Origin: Tetragonia tetragonoides
Taxonomy: Eukaryota > Streptophyta > Magnoliopsida > Caryophyllales > Aizoaceae
NCBI GenBank assembly: GCA_038025085.1
Contig: CM076151.1
Coordinates: forward strand, 10,886,501-10,950,500
Reading direction: 5' to 3'
Length of the DNA stretch: 64,000 nt
Positions 11,395 through 21,885 of the stretch are shown here, one piece after another; position 1 is the stretch's first letter, and every line of letters begins with the position of its first letter. The notes beneath the pieces were generated by a model. That model saw nothing but the letters and a program-made list of their open reading frames with translations, was not told where the DNA came from and made no database searches. Both the position numbers and the translations under genes were made by a program.

Positions 11395-11545
11395 CAAACC
11401 CTGAAGGAGCAGCTCAGTTGATAAGACCTCTGAGATATATTCCAGAAGTCCCAAGTCTGAGTCCCCTCAAGGCCACTGTCTTAACTTCAGGGCTCATCGG
11501 GTTATAGTCAAGCAAACCTTGGATACACAAGTTATTTTAAAAAAA
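11395..11545 (+). mobile_element. tRNA-derived SINE with target duplication
   Basis: A 15-bp direct repeat with one mismatch (AGCTTATAGARTTTG) flanks the element at 11380-11394 and 11546-11560. Inside, a box A-like CAGCTCAGTTGA (about 11410-11421) and a degenerate box B-like AAGTCTGAGTCCC (about 11453-11465) are spaced as in an RNA polymerase III promoter, and the element ends in an A-rich tail. About 150 bp long and non-coding. Mobilisation would need a LINE reverse transcriptase in trans. Confidence 0.7.
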
Positions 11546-11560
11546 AGCTTATAGAGTTTG

Positions 11561-12540
11561 TATAGAACAATATTCAAGGCCTGAAGTGGTTCTTTGTCTA
11601 GAATCAAAAATGTGTAGCTTATGGAATATCACAACTACTACTAAAATCTGCTCCTCAAAAAAGTATTTCATAAAACCTTATAAATCAAATAAGAGAAATA
11701 TATTTGGAAAGACAAGATACCTCAAGAGAGAATCAAAATGCTATTAAAGTACAACTGAAACCTGCAAAATCATGAAAAGAAAAAAAATTCAACACAGGAA
11801 AAATTAAAGAATTGGAAGACTATATAGAAATAATGAACTACAAACAAACCTTAGCTACCTGAAGCCAACAAACGTAACTACAAATGAAAGCACATACAGG
11901 TCTACAAAACTTAAGTGCCACTGACTGCCATGGTTCAGCAGTAAGCTTCATACAGGTTTCCTAACATATGTTTAATTAATTGCGATTGAAGATGTTGGGG
12001 CCGGGATAAACTTTGATGGAATGTAACTCCATGAATGGTTTCAAACCCTAGGATAAAGTCCAAGTCGACATGCCTATTATAAGTAATCCCAAGCTTTCAG
12101 TCAATTGCGACTTATTGGTGTCACAAGTAAATAGAAGTTTACTACCATACCAAGACAATCAGTCCAGAATACATCCCCTCTAAGAACCTACTTAAGTAAT
12201 TAGGTTGTTCCCGATTGTTGCTAGTTGCTAACATTACTAACCTCATTCAGATCAACATCCGATGAACCCACTCAACTCAGCTTTGAGACCAAGCAACTGA
12301 CCTTTATGTTTTGACAGAGTGACCCATGGAGCACCGAGTACCGACTGATGAGTTTAGCGAAGAGTTCTTGATTAGTCATTCCGTTCACAATTTTTCTGGC
12401 AAAGCATTCAGACCCTCCATATTTTCTTCACTAACATACAAACATACTCCGTACTATTTTATCCTCGACAAGTAACATGATCCCTGATGCTTGCATGTCA
12501 TTCTAACAGTTTCACTTAATATAAACCTATAATCAAATGA
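11561..12540. other. Spacer, no gene seen
   Basis: AT-rich sequence. I see no conserved ORF, no tRNA-like structure and no clear repeat boundary. Confidence 0.4.
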
Positions 12541-12549
12541 CTTGATACT

Positions 12550-12780
12550 GGAGGACCAAGATTGTGGGGCACACCCTAAACATGTAAGCTATATTCTGTG
12601 TTTCAAAACATAAACTCAGACCAAACAGGAACCAATTTGATCCTTCAATCATTGCCATGTCCTCTTCATACCTGAATCCAATCAAAAAAATTCCACATCG
12701 TTCAGTAACAATACTTCTCTTTATGACCTTCCTCATTTTCCACTGCCAACCATTACCCTTTGTTGAAAACCCCACGCATC
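12550..12780 (-). pseudogene. Possible LINE ORF1 (DUF4283-like) remnant
   Basis: The minus strand reads IVTERCGIFLIGFRYEEDMA, then MIEGSNWFLFGLSLCFE. The spacing of F-x3-F, a charged EED stretch, and a GSNWFLF block resembles the DUF4283 domain of plant LINE ORF1 (consensus type EGGPWLFD..LLVL). There is no start or zinc knuckle, and the flanks do not continue the frame. This is a pattern match by eye only. Confidence 0.28.
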
Positions 12781-13130
12781 ATCCTCTACTGTATTTCGAT
12801 TTATCTTCTCTGGTCAAAGCACTGCCACTGCTCAAGTGCTATATTATGTTCCATGTGTATGTGATCAGGCTGCTGTACTCCTGCACATATTATCTGGGTC
12901 CTGGGCTTACATGTGTAAACAATGTTCCATCTGTAGAAGTATGGTTTTTTTAAGGATCATGACCTCACCAGTTCCTATGATTTCCCAATTGCATTCCTCT
13001 AGTAATTGTTTGGTCTTTTCCTCCAATAACGATTATGATTTGCCCCACCACCAAACAGATCAAATTGCTGCCAAATCAAGAGCCACCCTTTACCCACAAC
13101 CCATTCTATGGTACCGAACTAAACCAAAGT

Positions 13131-13424
13131 ACCAACAAGGGTGGTGGTCTAGTGGTTCCAATCTTACTCCCAAGTGGTTTAGTAAGGCAAGGTCATGGGT
13201 TCGAATCCCCATTCCCCCCATTCTTTGTGTCTGCTGGCTTCTAGGAACTACACTAGCTTCTTGTTGGTGGTATGTTGACGGGGTCAGTGCTTGCGCTGGT
13301 TCAGTTAGTCTGATATGTACGTTGTTGAGCACGAGAATCCAAACATGACGTAGCGGGGTGGGGGTGGGGGGGCGCCTCGGTTGCCATTCACTTGCACCCT
13401 CTTTTTGATGAGGAAAAAAAAAAA
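13131..13424 (+). mobile_element. tRNA-derived SINE with intact pol III boxes
   Basis: A perfect 10-bp target duplication (AAACCAAAGT) lies at 13121-13130 and 13425-13434. The head contains box A TGGTCTAGTGG (13145-13155) and a perfect box B GGTTCGAATCC (13198-13208), at tRNA-like spacing. The 3' end is TTTTTGATGAGG plus a poly-A run, similar in style to the L1 LINE tail in this window (TTTGATTAATAAAAAA), which suggests dependence on an L1-type partner. About 290 bp, non-coding. The intact box B and perfect flanks suggest a fairly recent insertion. Confidence 0.82.
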
Positions 13425-14059
13425 AAACCAAAGTGGTTCAAATAACTTCCCGCCTTCTGATACAGTACGTAGACATAAAACATGGAAAATCCATCATTGT
13501 TAGTCTTTCCAAATTCTTCCCCCCATTTTGGAGCTCAAAAGAGCAGTTGCTGCTACATATTAAGGGCTATTAGCTTACCCATAAATAATTGCAATTCTCA
13601 GTCTATGAATGCCAAATATGTCAACTGACATCTCAAGTTGGCACTCAGACACTATTTTTATTGTATTCCAAAGAAAAACAAACAAGCCCTTCTCTCACAA
13701 GTCACAACCACAACAAGCTAGTTATGTAAGGAACTTTTATGTTATTCAGTCCAATGACCAGGATCTCTCTCAAGACAACAAGCAAGTAGCAGTGGGCAAG
13801 AGCATATATCAAGTTCCTAATCAAATATGTGTGTTAATGTGATATCACTAATAAGAAGACAGAAAATAAAAGTTACTCCTATAATCTATTTTCTTTTGCC
13901 TAAATGACTCCCCTCGTTGCTTCTTGCAAAATAAATATTACCAAAGGCACTACGCAATTCTTATTCTCTAAAGCACAAAAATAACCTTCAACTTCAAGCC
14001 ATGGCTATCTTACTCACTAGCTATTGCATGCCCAAATAGCGCTGAAAGTTTATTGAATT

Positions 14060-14305
14060 TGGTACCATCCGCTCCATTTGCATCACAGCCGTTCGACTGC
14101 ATGCCATACTTGCTCAGTTGCTCCTAATAACCTTATGCCACAAAGCCTCAGTCTCCAAAGGAAATCGCCATAACCATTTTCCAACCAATGCGATGTTTTT
14201 AGCCACCAACCTCCAAAACGCCAAGCCCCCTTCCTCCTTCGGTCGACACACCTTATCCAACAACAAACTCACCGGGTGGTCCTTCTCACCGTTCTTACCA
14301 TAAGA
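14060..14305 (-). mobile_element. L1 LINE fragment (RT C-terminal linker)
   Basis: The minus strand encodes VCRPKEEGGLAFWRLVAKNI, then ALVGKWLWRFPLE and ALWHKVIRS, directly matching VCRPKTEGGLGFGRLVSKNI and WLWRFPLESNSLWHRVIRS of the LINE at 1-3591. Only about 250 bp remain. The next codons include a stop. Confidence 0.85.
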
Positions 14306-14431
14306 AATCCGGCATCATTATTCAATTGAAGTTATTGTAATTGAATTTAACAGAAGGTATCGTAATTGGACTCAAATTGAAGTCAACTGTCAACTAAAAT
14401 GGAATTTAAGAGTCAAGAATTGAATTTTTTT

Positions 14432-15248
14432 GTCAGAAACCACCTTTGATATGACTTTCCTATACAAACCACCTTTAATATTTTTTTCAAAAATCACCTT
14501 TAAAAATGCTTTTGGTTGCCAATGACCACCTACAACCATTTTACGGTGACTAATAAATTTAATCGTCTGTTATACCCTTATAAATGCAAGTTTACTGAGT
14601 ATTAACTCGTTATGACCACTCCCCCTCCCCCACCACATTGTTTCCATCCCCTGTCCCAGAATCCCCCTCACCTAATCTCCATTTCTATCCCAACCCCAAT
14701 GCCCCTCTCCCCCTCGATCCTCTTTCTCTTCACTATTGGGTTTTTGTCTTCAGATGGACAAGGGACATGTGCCCAATTACCCGTTTTGCGTGATCATTTT
14801 GGTGCTCCCCTTGGTTGCTTCACCTTAATTAAAAGCTAAATGGAACGTTAATTACTAATGTCAGAAAGTCTGTTGCATCTTATTCCTACTCCTATGTTCT
14901 TGTTGATCGAGTTAGCATTCAAAGGATTATCTAGCAAGCTAGCATCTGATGCATAAAAAGAATGAATTAGAAACTGCAGTTCCATTCAAGTCTTAGTACA
15001 ATGTAGTGTGGTTCCGTTGTACCATTGATAGCCTAACTAGCCGTTGAAATACATAGCCCTTATCCTTATGCCTCCCATTATTGGATCAAAAGCGAGGGTA
15101 TAACGGTCAATCTGTGTAAAATTTGACCGGAAAATGCTCGTAGGTGGTCATTGAGAACCATGAGTAGTTTTAAAGGTGGTTTCTTAAGAACAATAATCTT
15201 TAACGGTGGTTTGTTTATCAAAATCATATGTTAAAGGTGGTTTCCAAC
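14432..15248. mobile_element. Non-autonomous element with ~155-bp terminal inverted repeats
   Basis: The left arm (14432 to about 14585) and the right arm (about 15094 to 15248) are inverted copies. Both contain GAAACCACCTTT, ACAAACCACC, AATGACCACCTAC, CATTTTMCGGT and GTTATACCCT in the same order when the right arm is reversed. The total is about 817 bp, and the interior (about 14586-15093) has no transposase-like ORF. Long TIRs are typical of Mutator-like (MULE) elements, but I find no convincing 9-bp target duplication, so the superfamily is an inference. Confidence 0.65.
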
Positions 15249-17310
15249 AAGAACAACTCCAGAGAGTTCCACAATTTCCATTATTTAGAAAACACATTAT
15301 CCACTCGTTAATATATCATCCAAAATCAACACTCTATCGTGATTGTAAAACATAATTTTGCTAATAAATGTTATTCTTTTTTCCTATTATGAAGAACTAA
15401 ACCAAAAATGCTCATAACAATTGCAAGATCAGTAAATAAGCAATCAGGAGGAGAAGAGAGAGAAAAGAACCTGTACGGACTCTGCACGGTCAGCTAAGCT
15501 GCGATATTCAGGATTAGGCTTCAATAACCAGAGTGGCTTCAGCTAGTGTTTCTAAGAAATTTTGACAAACTGGAGCTACATGGTTTTCACGAGGAATTTC
15601 GACAAACTCAGACAAAAGAGTCCATCCCGTCATAGTTTCCTTTTAAAAGAGAACCTCCACAGTATTGTCGATGGCTTTGCGGTTGTTCCTTATATGGGTC
15701 AAGGCAATCTGATAAGCTTTGACAGAGTCAGAGAGTCTCTTAACAGCTGCACCAATATCTTCAGCTAGCTCTTCTGACAATGAATTTCTCGCCATCATCT
15801 TCGGATGATATCCCCACTTTGTGATGCAGTCATCCATAAGAGACGATGGGCCAATTCAAAAGTTACCACCATCTGCAAAACAAGCAACTGAGAGATATTA
15901 AATAAGAAGGCATTCCCTGATACTTGACATGAATCAGAAATTCAACATGGTCTTGCCTACAGAAATTCAGGTTGTAATGAGAATAAGGACAAGGTCCAGC
16001 CCCCTCTTTGTAAAATTCAGTCGTTGATGCTTTAAACCGAGATTTTACTTCACTACTTAGAGCAGCTAGGAAACACTGGATAGCAATTGATTCTCCAAGG
16101 AATTGGGGGAATGTTAAACTACCTGCTATGCCAAACCAGTTATTTGCTGCAAATCGCCGGTAGTGCCAGTGGTGACTTCAGACTCGCCGGATATTACTTC
16201 CTCTGCCGCTCTGCCGCCAACCATTCTAGAAGAGAGTGCCTTCTATGAGAGAAGAGTTTGATCTTCGGATGGAATGAACCAGGTCAATCCTCGTGCCTGA
16301 CCATGTGGCACAAGAGTGACTCTTTATACAGTTTCATGTCCTGGAGTCAGAGTTCTGCAATCACATGATATAAGGATTACTCCTGAAGCCAAAGGCATTG
16401 CTTAAGAGTCTGTTTCCAAAAGCCAAAGTAAATAACTATCAGCTTTGACTGTTGTCGCATAATGGTATGAATCTACCAGTGTGAGGTAAAAACCAAAATT
16501 AAATGCTCAAGATTAACATATCTCGTGCTTCTTATTTGTTATGGTATATCCGCCGATCATCATCTTAGATCATGGGTCACACAAACAACATCTCTGCAAC
16601 AAGACACGGCAACAAGAACAAGATGGCCTACACAAATTCAATTCACCCCTCCTTTACTGCGCCTCTTGAGAGGCCTTGGTGTGAGGGTATGGATCTAACC
16701 CTACTTGTGGTTTGTTAAGAATGACTCCATATGCCCACCAGAACAAATTTGCATGTTAACTGTTAACCTTGTATGAGGGAAAATGTAATCTAAATCCTAC
16801 CCTTTAGTACATGATCAGAAGGTTTGCTACAGAAGTAATAGCATATGGCTAAGCGGCTAACAAACAGGATGGCAAGCATGTGACTTACACAGCAAACAAT
16901 TTAAGCAATGAACTGTGATGGCTAAGCAGTACAATTAGAAAAAAACTGTGAAATAATTGGCAATGGTAAGCGGACAAAGGTAAAGTGTTTTTCCTGCTCA
17001 TTTATCCTCTGTATACTTTGCAGGGACTGGATGGACAGCTCATGGAGCAAAAACATGAATAATGAAAAATATATTTCGCTTCACCATTGGCATGCACAAA
17101 GATTTCCACAATCAATCAAAGAGTCCATATCCAATCCATCACGAGGAACCATAGAGTTGGAGAGAAGCTCCTTTTTTCACCCCCACTATGAAATGAAAAG
17201 GCAAACAAACAACCTCCATTTGATACTTCAATAAGAATATTAGATTGATATAACAAAAAGGCAAAGAGAAACAGAAGGGGGGGGGGGGAGTAATAATAAA
17301 TTAATTAAAC

Positions 17311-17580
17311 ATTATGGACCATAGAGCATGAAACATTATAGACAAACACGACATTAGTCATGTCCATGGATATTACACCATTGACTGAGACACAGGCCGA
17401 ATATCACATGTCTGTACCCGGGTCACGACACGGGTACGGCAGGGCAAACAGCCGAGACTGAGCATCATAGGGAAATGGTAAATAAACAAAAAAATTATGG
17501 ACCGTAGAGCACGGAACATTATGGACAAAAAACGGCATTCGTCAAGTCTATGGACATTACGCGGATAAGCCATTGACTAG
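17311..17580. repeat. Internal direct duplication in an FtsH pseudogene intron
   Basis: A segment of about 85 bp starting ATTATGGACC is present at about 17311 and again at about 17494 (offset 183), diverged. The intact gene has a single counterpart near 26945-27020. Confidence 0.6.
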
Positions 17581-18580
17581 AGAGTAGACTAGTAGAGACT
17601 CAGGCCGGAATATATAAGGTGCACTAACAAATAGTCAATTAGAGGATCCAGCATATCTTCACATCTGATACAAAACAGTCCCTCATTATGTCCAAGTAAG
17701 ACCCATATTCAACATAGCAGAGAATCTATTAAACAAGTTTTGACTTCCCATATTTATTCAGATGTTTAATTTGTGAATCAGAAAATCATGGGAAGAGAAT
17801 TCCAACTGGGTAGCGGGTATAGGAGATCAACTTATTTCACCAAAACCTGCAACTTAGTTTCTTTCCACTGTTCTAGCTTTTGTGGAAATTCAACTACAAG
17901 AAGCGCCCTCTATTCTCTAAAACAAATGGGTATCAACTAAAACTGTTGAATCACAATAGCATGACTCTTCCACTTACCCACAGATAGCATGTCCTACTTC
18001 ATGACAGGCCACTTGGCTTTTACTTTTACCATCTGTCATCACAGTGCCCTCCATTACAGCTATAATCCTATCAATTGGATCATCTATCTCTTTAGAAGAA
18101 ATTCATGCTCCCACGGCAACCAGACGAAACAACTACCCTCATTTAAGAGGTTTGAAAGATCAGCTCGACTAGATTCAGGTGTTCTCATTGCTACAACATC
18201 AAGGGAAACATCAGAACCAGATTTCTTCTTCCTCTTGCGTCAGGACTATCTACTGATACCTGCACATGAGCAAAGAATGATTGACACCTAGATCTTCACA
18301 ATTCAATTAACTTACAACTTTCTTTGTTTTCTTTTCTCAATTCTTTTTAGTGGTTTGGCTTTGCCTAATGTCGGATTAGGTTGAATCTTGATGTTAAAAG
18401 TCATAAGTGAACCAGAGAGATGAACAATAATGACTTTCCAGCAAATAATTATACAAGAATATCTAAAAAAAAAAAAAAAAAAAAAAGAATATCTACCTGC
18501 TGTCAAAGCGCCCTGGACTCAGCAAGGCAGAATCAAGAATAAACGTTCGGTTAGTTGCATCAACTACAATTACATGTATG

Positions 18581-18907
18581 CATGGTATTAAATATCGGCC
18601 GCGACGTATTGTATCGGCCGTATCGTATCGGTTTTTGAGGTCGCCGATACGCGATATCCCGCTACGTAACATTGTTTATTATTTTGGCCGATACTTGACC
18701 GATACGGCCGCTATACGACCGATACAGGGCCGATATATGACCGATACGACCGATAAATGGCCGATACGGCCGATACAGGAGATATAGTTGATAAAAAAAA
18801 TTATGCCGCGACAAGCACGACTTGATACGCATCGCCAATATCAGTCCGCTTCCGCGATATCGCGACCGTTTCCGCGATCGCGACCAATACCGCGATTTCG
18901 AACCATG
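18581..18907. mobile_element. 327-bp hAT-like MITE with GATACGGCC subrepeats
   Basis: Flanked by a perfect 8-bp duplication CATGTATG (18573-18580 and 18908-18915). The element begins CATGGT and ends ACCATG, with imperfect inverted termini. The body is a dense array of CGGCCGATAC/CGATACGG-type short palindromic repeats, far richer in CpG than its surroundings. It interrupts the exon 1 homology of the FtsH pseudogene between the text for TEMDGFEGN and VVAATNR. An 8-bp target duplication and small size fit a non-autonomous hAT element. There is no coding capacity. Confidence 0.7.
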
Positions 18908-19498
18908 CATGTATGTTACCCTCAAACCTGTCCATCTCAGTCAGACGCTGATTCAGGGTCTGTTCTCTTTCATCGTTCCCTCCACCAATCCCAGTGCCCT
19001 GCATCAATTTCATCAAGAAATACAATGCAAGGGGCATTTTCTTTTGCCTTCTTGAAAAGATCACGCACTCGAGATGCACCCACGCCAACAAACATATCAA
19101 CAAATTCTGACGCAGAAATGGAGAAAAATGGTACACCAGCTTCTCCAGCAATGTCTTTCCAGTCCCCTGAGGCCTGAGGGCCAACAAGAAGAACACCTTC
19201 AGGGATTCAAGCCCTAACAGCAGTGCATCTCTCAGTATTTTTCAGGAATCCGTCCACGCCATGAAATCCTGCTTTGCTTCATTAACACCAGCAACACCAT
19301 CAAAAGAGCACGAGAAAGCCATCCAGCCACCAATCAACAAGGCAGAGAGCACTAACTCATCATGCGCAATAAATACAAACTATGAAAATGCACCACCTCC
19401 ATATACTCGATACTTAATGAACCAAACATAAAGCTATTAACCAGATCATGGTAAATCACAGTCCGATAGACACAAACGACAGGAAACAGAGTAGAGAA

Positions 19499-20174
19499 TT
19501 ATGGATCATCAAATAGATTACTGGAGCACACTGCAATCCTTTGACCAGCACTACAACCAGTCCCTAGTTGTGCATTCCCAGCTATAAAAGATCAAGTAAT
19601 GGATATAACTTCTTAGAAAATATGGGATTTAACTTCTTAGATAATATGGGCCATATCAATTTAAGGAAAGCCCTAAACAATTGGCGAATCCGGGACAAAA
19701 ATAACTCATACAATTGGTCTTCATTGTCATTAAGAAAATCAAACCAATTTAACTTATGAACAGGTTTTAGTACCAATATAAAAATAAAACTTGCTAGACA
19801 TATATAATTGATTTAAGAAATCTGCAATTAAAAGAAGGAAGAAAGGAATTGAAGAAAAAGGGACCAGAGGAAGACATACCTGGTCCACGATATAGAGACT
19901 CACTTGGTATACCCGCACCAGCAATGATCCGCTGAAATCGAACACTACCATCCGAGCAAGGATCAAAAAAGCTGTAGTTGATTTGGGCGAGTGCCATACT
20001 CCGACCAGTCTCAATCAAGTGTAGAAACCCTTGACCAGAAATTTCACATTCAACAAAACGACGTCCAATTCTAAATCCACATAAGGACTCTAAACACAAG
20101 TCCTGGAACCCAATAGCAGGGGAGGGATCAAGGCATAACAGCCTAACAGGTAACAGGGGTGACTCGTCGATCAT
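19499..20174 (-). CDS. Small two-exon candidate gene, unknown function
   Basis: Exon 1 (19880-20174) starts MIDESPLLPVRLLCLDPS and ends at a GTATG donor in phase 1. A TTTATAG acceptor opens exon 2 (19499-19581), which joins in phase and runs ...AGNAQLGTGCSAGQ... to a TAA, for a predicted 125 aa. Unambiguous phase agreement and low stop density support it, but I recognise no domain, no signal peptide and no membrane segment. It lies just upstream, in gene orientation, of the 5' breakpoint of the FtsH pseudogene (19305). It could be a real small gene or the stranded 5' part of one. Confidence 0.35.
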
Positions 20175-20464
20175 ACTTCTACTCCAGAAAGGGAGCTTGG
20201 AGTTGAACCATAAATGAAGGTAAAGGAGGCGAAAATCACCAGAGGAATCAGAACAAATTCAAAGCCCTAATACACAAAATTGGCCGTGATAGACGATCAC
20301 AAGCGGAAAGAGCATTGCAACCCAGGCTAAATAAAACAAAGCAAATAGAACCAAAAGAGAATCCGAAATTAATCTTACAGCAATAAATTCCTTTAACTAT
20401 TACCTTTTCAAGGAAACAAATATAAAAGAAATGAACTAGAAAGGGTAATCCAAACTATTTCACT

Positions 20465-20900
20465 TCTTTTAGATAAGAGAAATTTTTTAAATCAAATGGT
20501 AACAAATACAAAAATGTGGAGGATAAGGTACCCTCAGTATAAAAAGAAAACTATCTACACATCACGCCGATGGGGTTGAACTAAAGTCAACGGAACACCC
20601 TTAAAGGCCCCCGCCGCCTTAGCACAAAGAGAAGCCAAGTAAGTAAACTATGTGATCCCAAACATAATCAATAGTTTTCTCAGTCCCAGAAAAAATCATA
20701 GAATTTCTCTCCAACCAAATACACCAAAGTAAAGCCATACAAGCACAACGCCACAACAACCTCCCCTCCTTACTCCTCGTCATCGCCACAAATCGCAACC
20801 GTAAGAATTCACCCACCGTGGATGGACACACAAAGCTCTCCCCACACAGCAATCTAGTCCATAAACTCCGCACAAAGTCACACATGCAGACAATCCTCCC
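20465..20900 (-). mobile_element. 5'-truncated L1 LINE 3' end
   Basis: The minus strand encodes VRSLWTRLLCGESFVCPSTV, EGRLLWRCACMALLWCIWLE and IDYVWDHIVYL, a close match to the last 150 residues of the LINE at 1-3591, followed by the same 3' untranslated style (ACAAATGG/ATAAGAG region). It is 5'-truncated near 20900. The original stop region is slightly rearranged. Confidence 0.9.
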
Positions 20901-20990
20901 CACTATGCCGAACATATTTGTCAAGAGGGTCTAAAGAAAGGCAACACCACACAAACCAACATGAGTCTCCTGGACAATAATTAAGCTAAT

Positions 20991-21885
20991 GCCATCAAAA
21001 CCCAAAAAAATTGTCTGTTAAAAAAATGATAAAAATTGTTGCAAATCCAATAGACTTCGAGCATTTTAAAAACTTCAGGAAAAGGCACTATCATTTAACA
21101 TCATCTTTCGTCTGTTTGCTGAAGGGACAAAGTCCAGTCATATATTTCAAATGTCACATGAAGGGCGCTACTATCTAGAGGTCCCTTGTTTCCAAACCAG
21201 CCCCAGATCAGCTTTAACCTGATGTGCACAAGACAAAACTTAGGGTGACCTCCATTCTGCAATCACTACCACCCAATATGTAAGAACTATACCGTTCAAA
21301 TGTCAAAATGAAGCGTGCAAGTAGAGTAATACAGGTTGTAGAATGGAAAATTGGCAACACACAATATGACACAAATAGAACGAACTGCAATTTTCTTTTT
21401 TTTTTGGGGAGGGGGGGATTAAGTATAACAGATAAAAGACAACCTACAAAAATAGAGATAGGGAGGTCATGAGATGGAAAGAAGAGAACATAGAATGAGC
21501 AAATAAACACCACTAGAGAAATGAAAGTCATAAAGAAACAGAACGATAATTCGTAATAAACATATATAGTAGATTGCAACACTTAATTACAGCGCTTGTT
21601 AGCAAAGTAGACAGTAGATCTTGCCAACTTACAGTTAGGAATACTAGCAAAATCCATGAACTAATCCACTTTGCCTTCAAACCCGGAGGCTAAAGAAGGA
21701 GAGGAACCATGAAAGTTATACAAAGAAGTTGCCAAAACATCATAACTCCGTGCTCTCTCTCCCCAGCCCCCACCTCCCCTTTTTCCTTCTTTTCTTAATA
21801 CTTGTTTACTAATAATTAAAAGCAACTTAAGGAACTAACTTAATATCCCGAAACCAAGAAATTCACTCGATTTCTCTTCCATGTA
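20991..21885. other. Spacer downstream of the two-domain gene
   Basis: No ORF with conserved content. Presumably holds the 3' UTR and terminator of the gene ending at 21886, but no diagnostic signal stands out. Confidence 0.4.

Larger units (their letters stand above)
15565..19305 (-). pseudogene. FtsH pseudogene, second copy (exon 1 3' half to exon 4)
   Basis: Collinear with the intact FtsH gene from about 25.14 to 28.84 kb, including introns: exon 1 from the [12 protein letters not shown] region onward (about 19305-18510), exon 2 (about 18270-17970), exon 3 (about 16345-16125) and exon 4 (about 15845-15570). It is inactive. The Walker A loop is altered by a small insertion, with a roughly 12-nt deletion just after it. 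A further deletion lies after Walker B, exon 2 has indels, exon 4 has frame breaks, and a 327-bp MITE sits in exon 1. The zinc-binding CHEVGH text is still readable in exon 2. The N-terminal transit peptide and membrane segment were never included. Intron conservation shows a DNA-level segmental duplication. Confidence 0.88.

Noticed and set aside
13142..13215. tRNA gene
   Set aside because: Box A and box B are present but the sequence does not close into a cloverleaf with acceptor stem. Target duplications and a poly-A tail show a SINE.
21214..21582. 122-codon minus-strand ORF
   Set aside because: Hydrophobic, low-complexity translation from AT-rich DNA with no conserved features.
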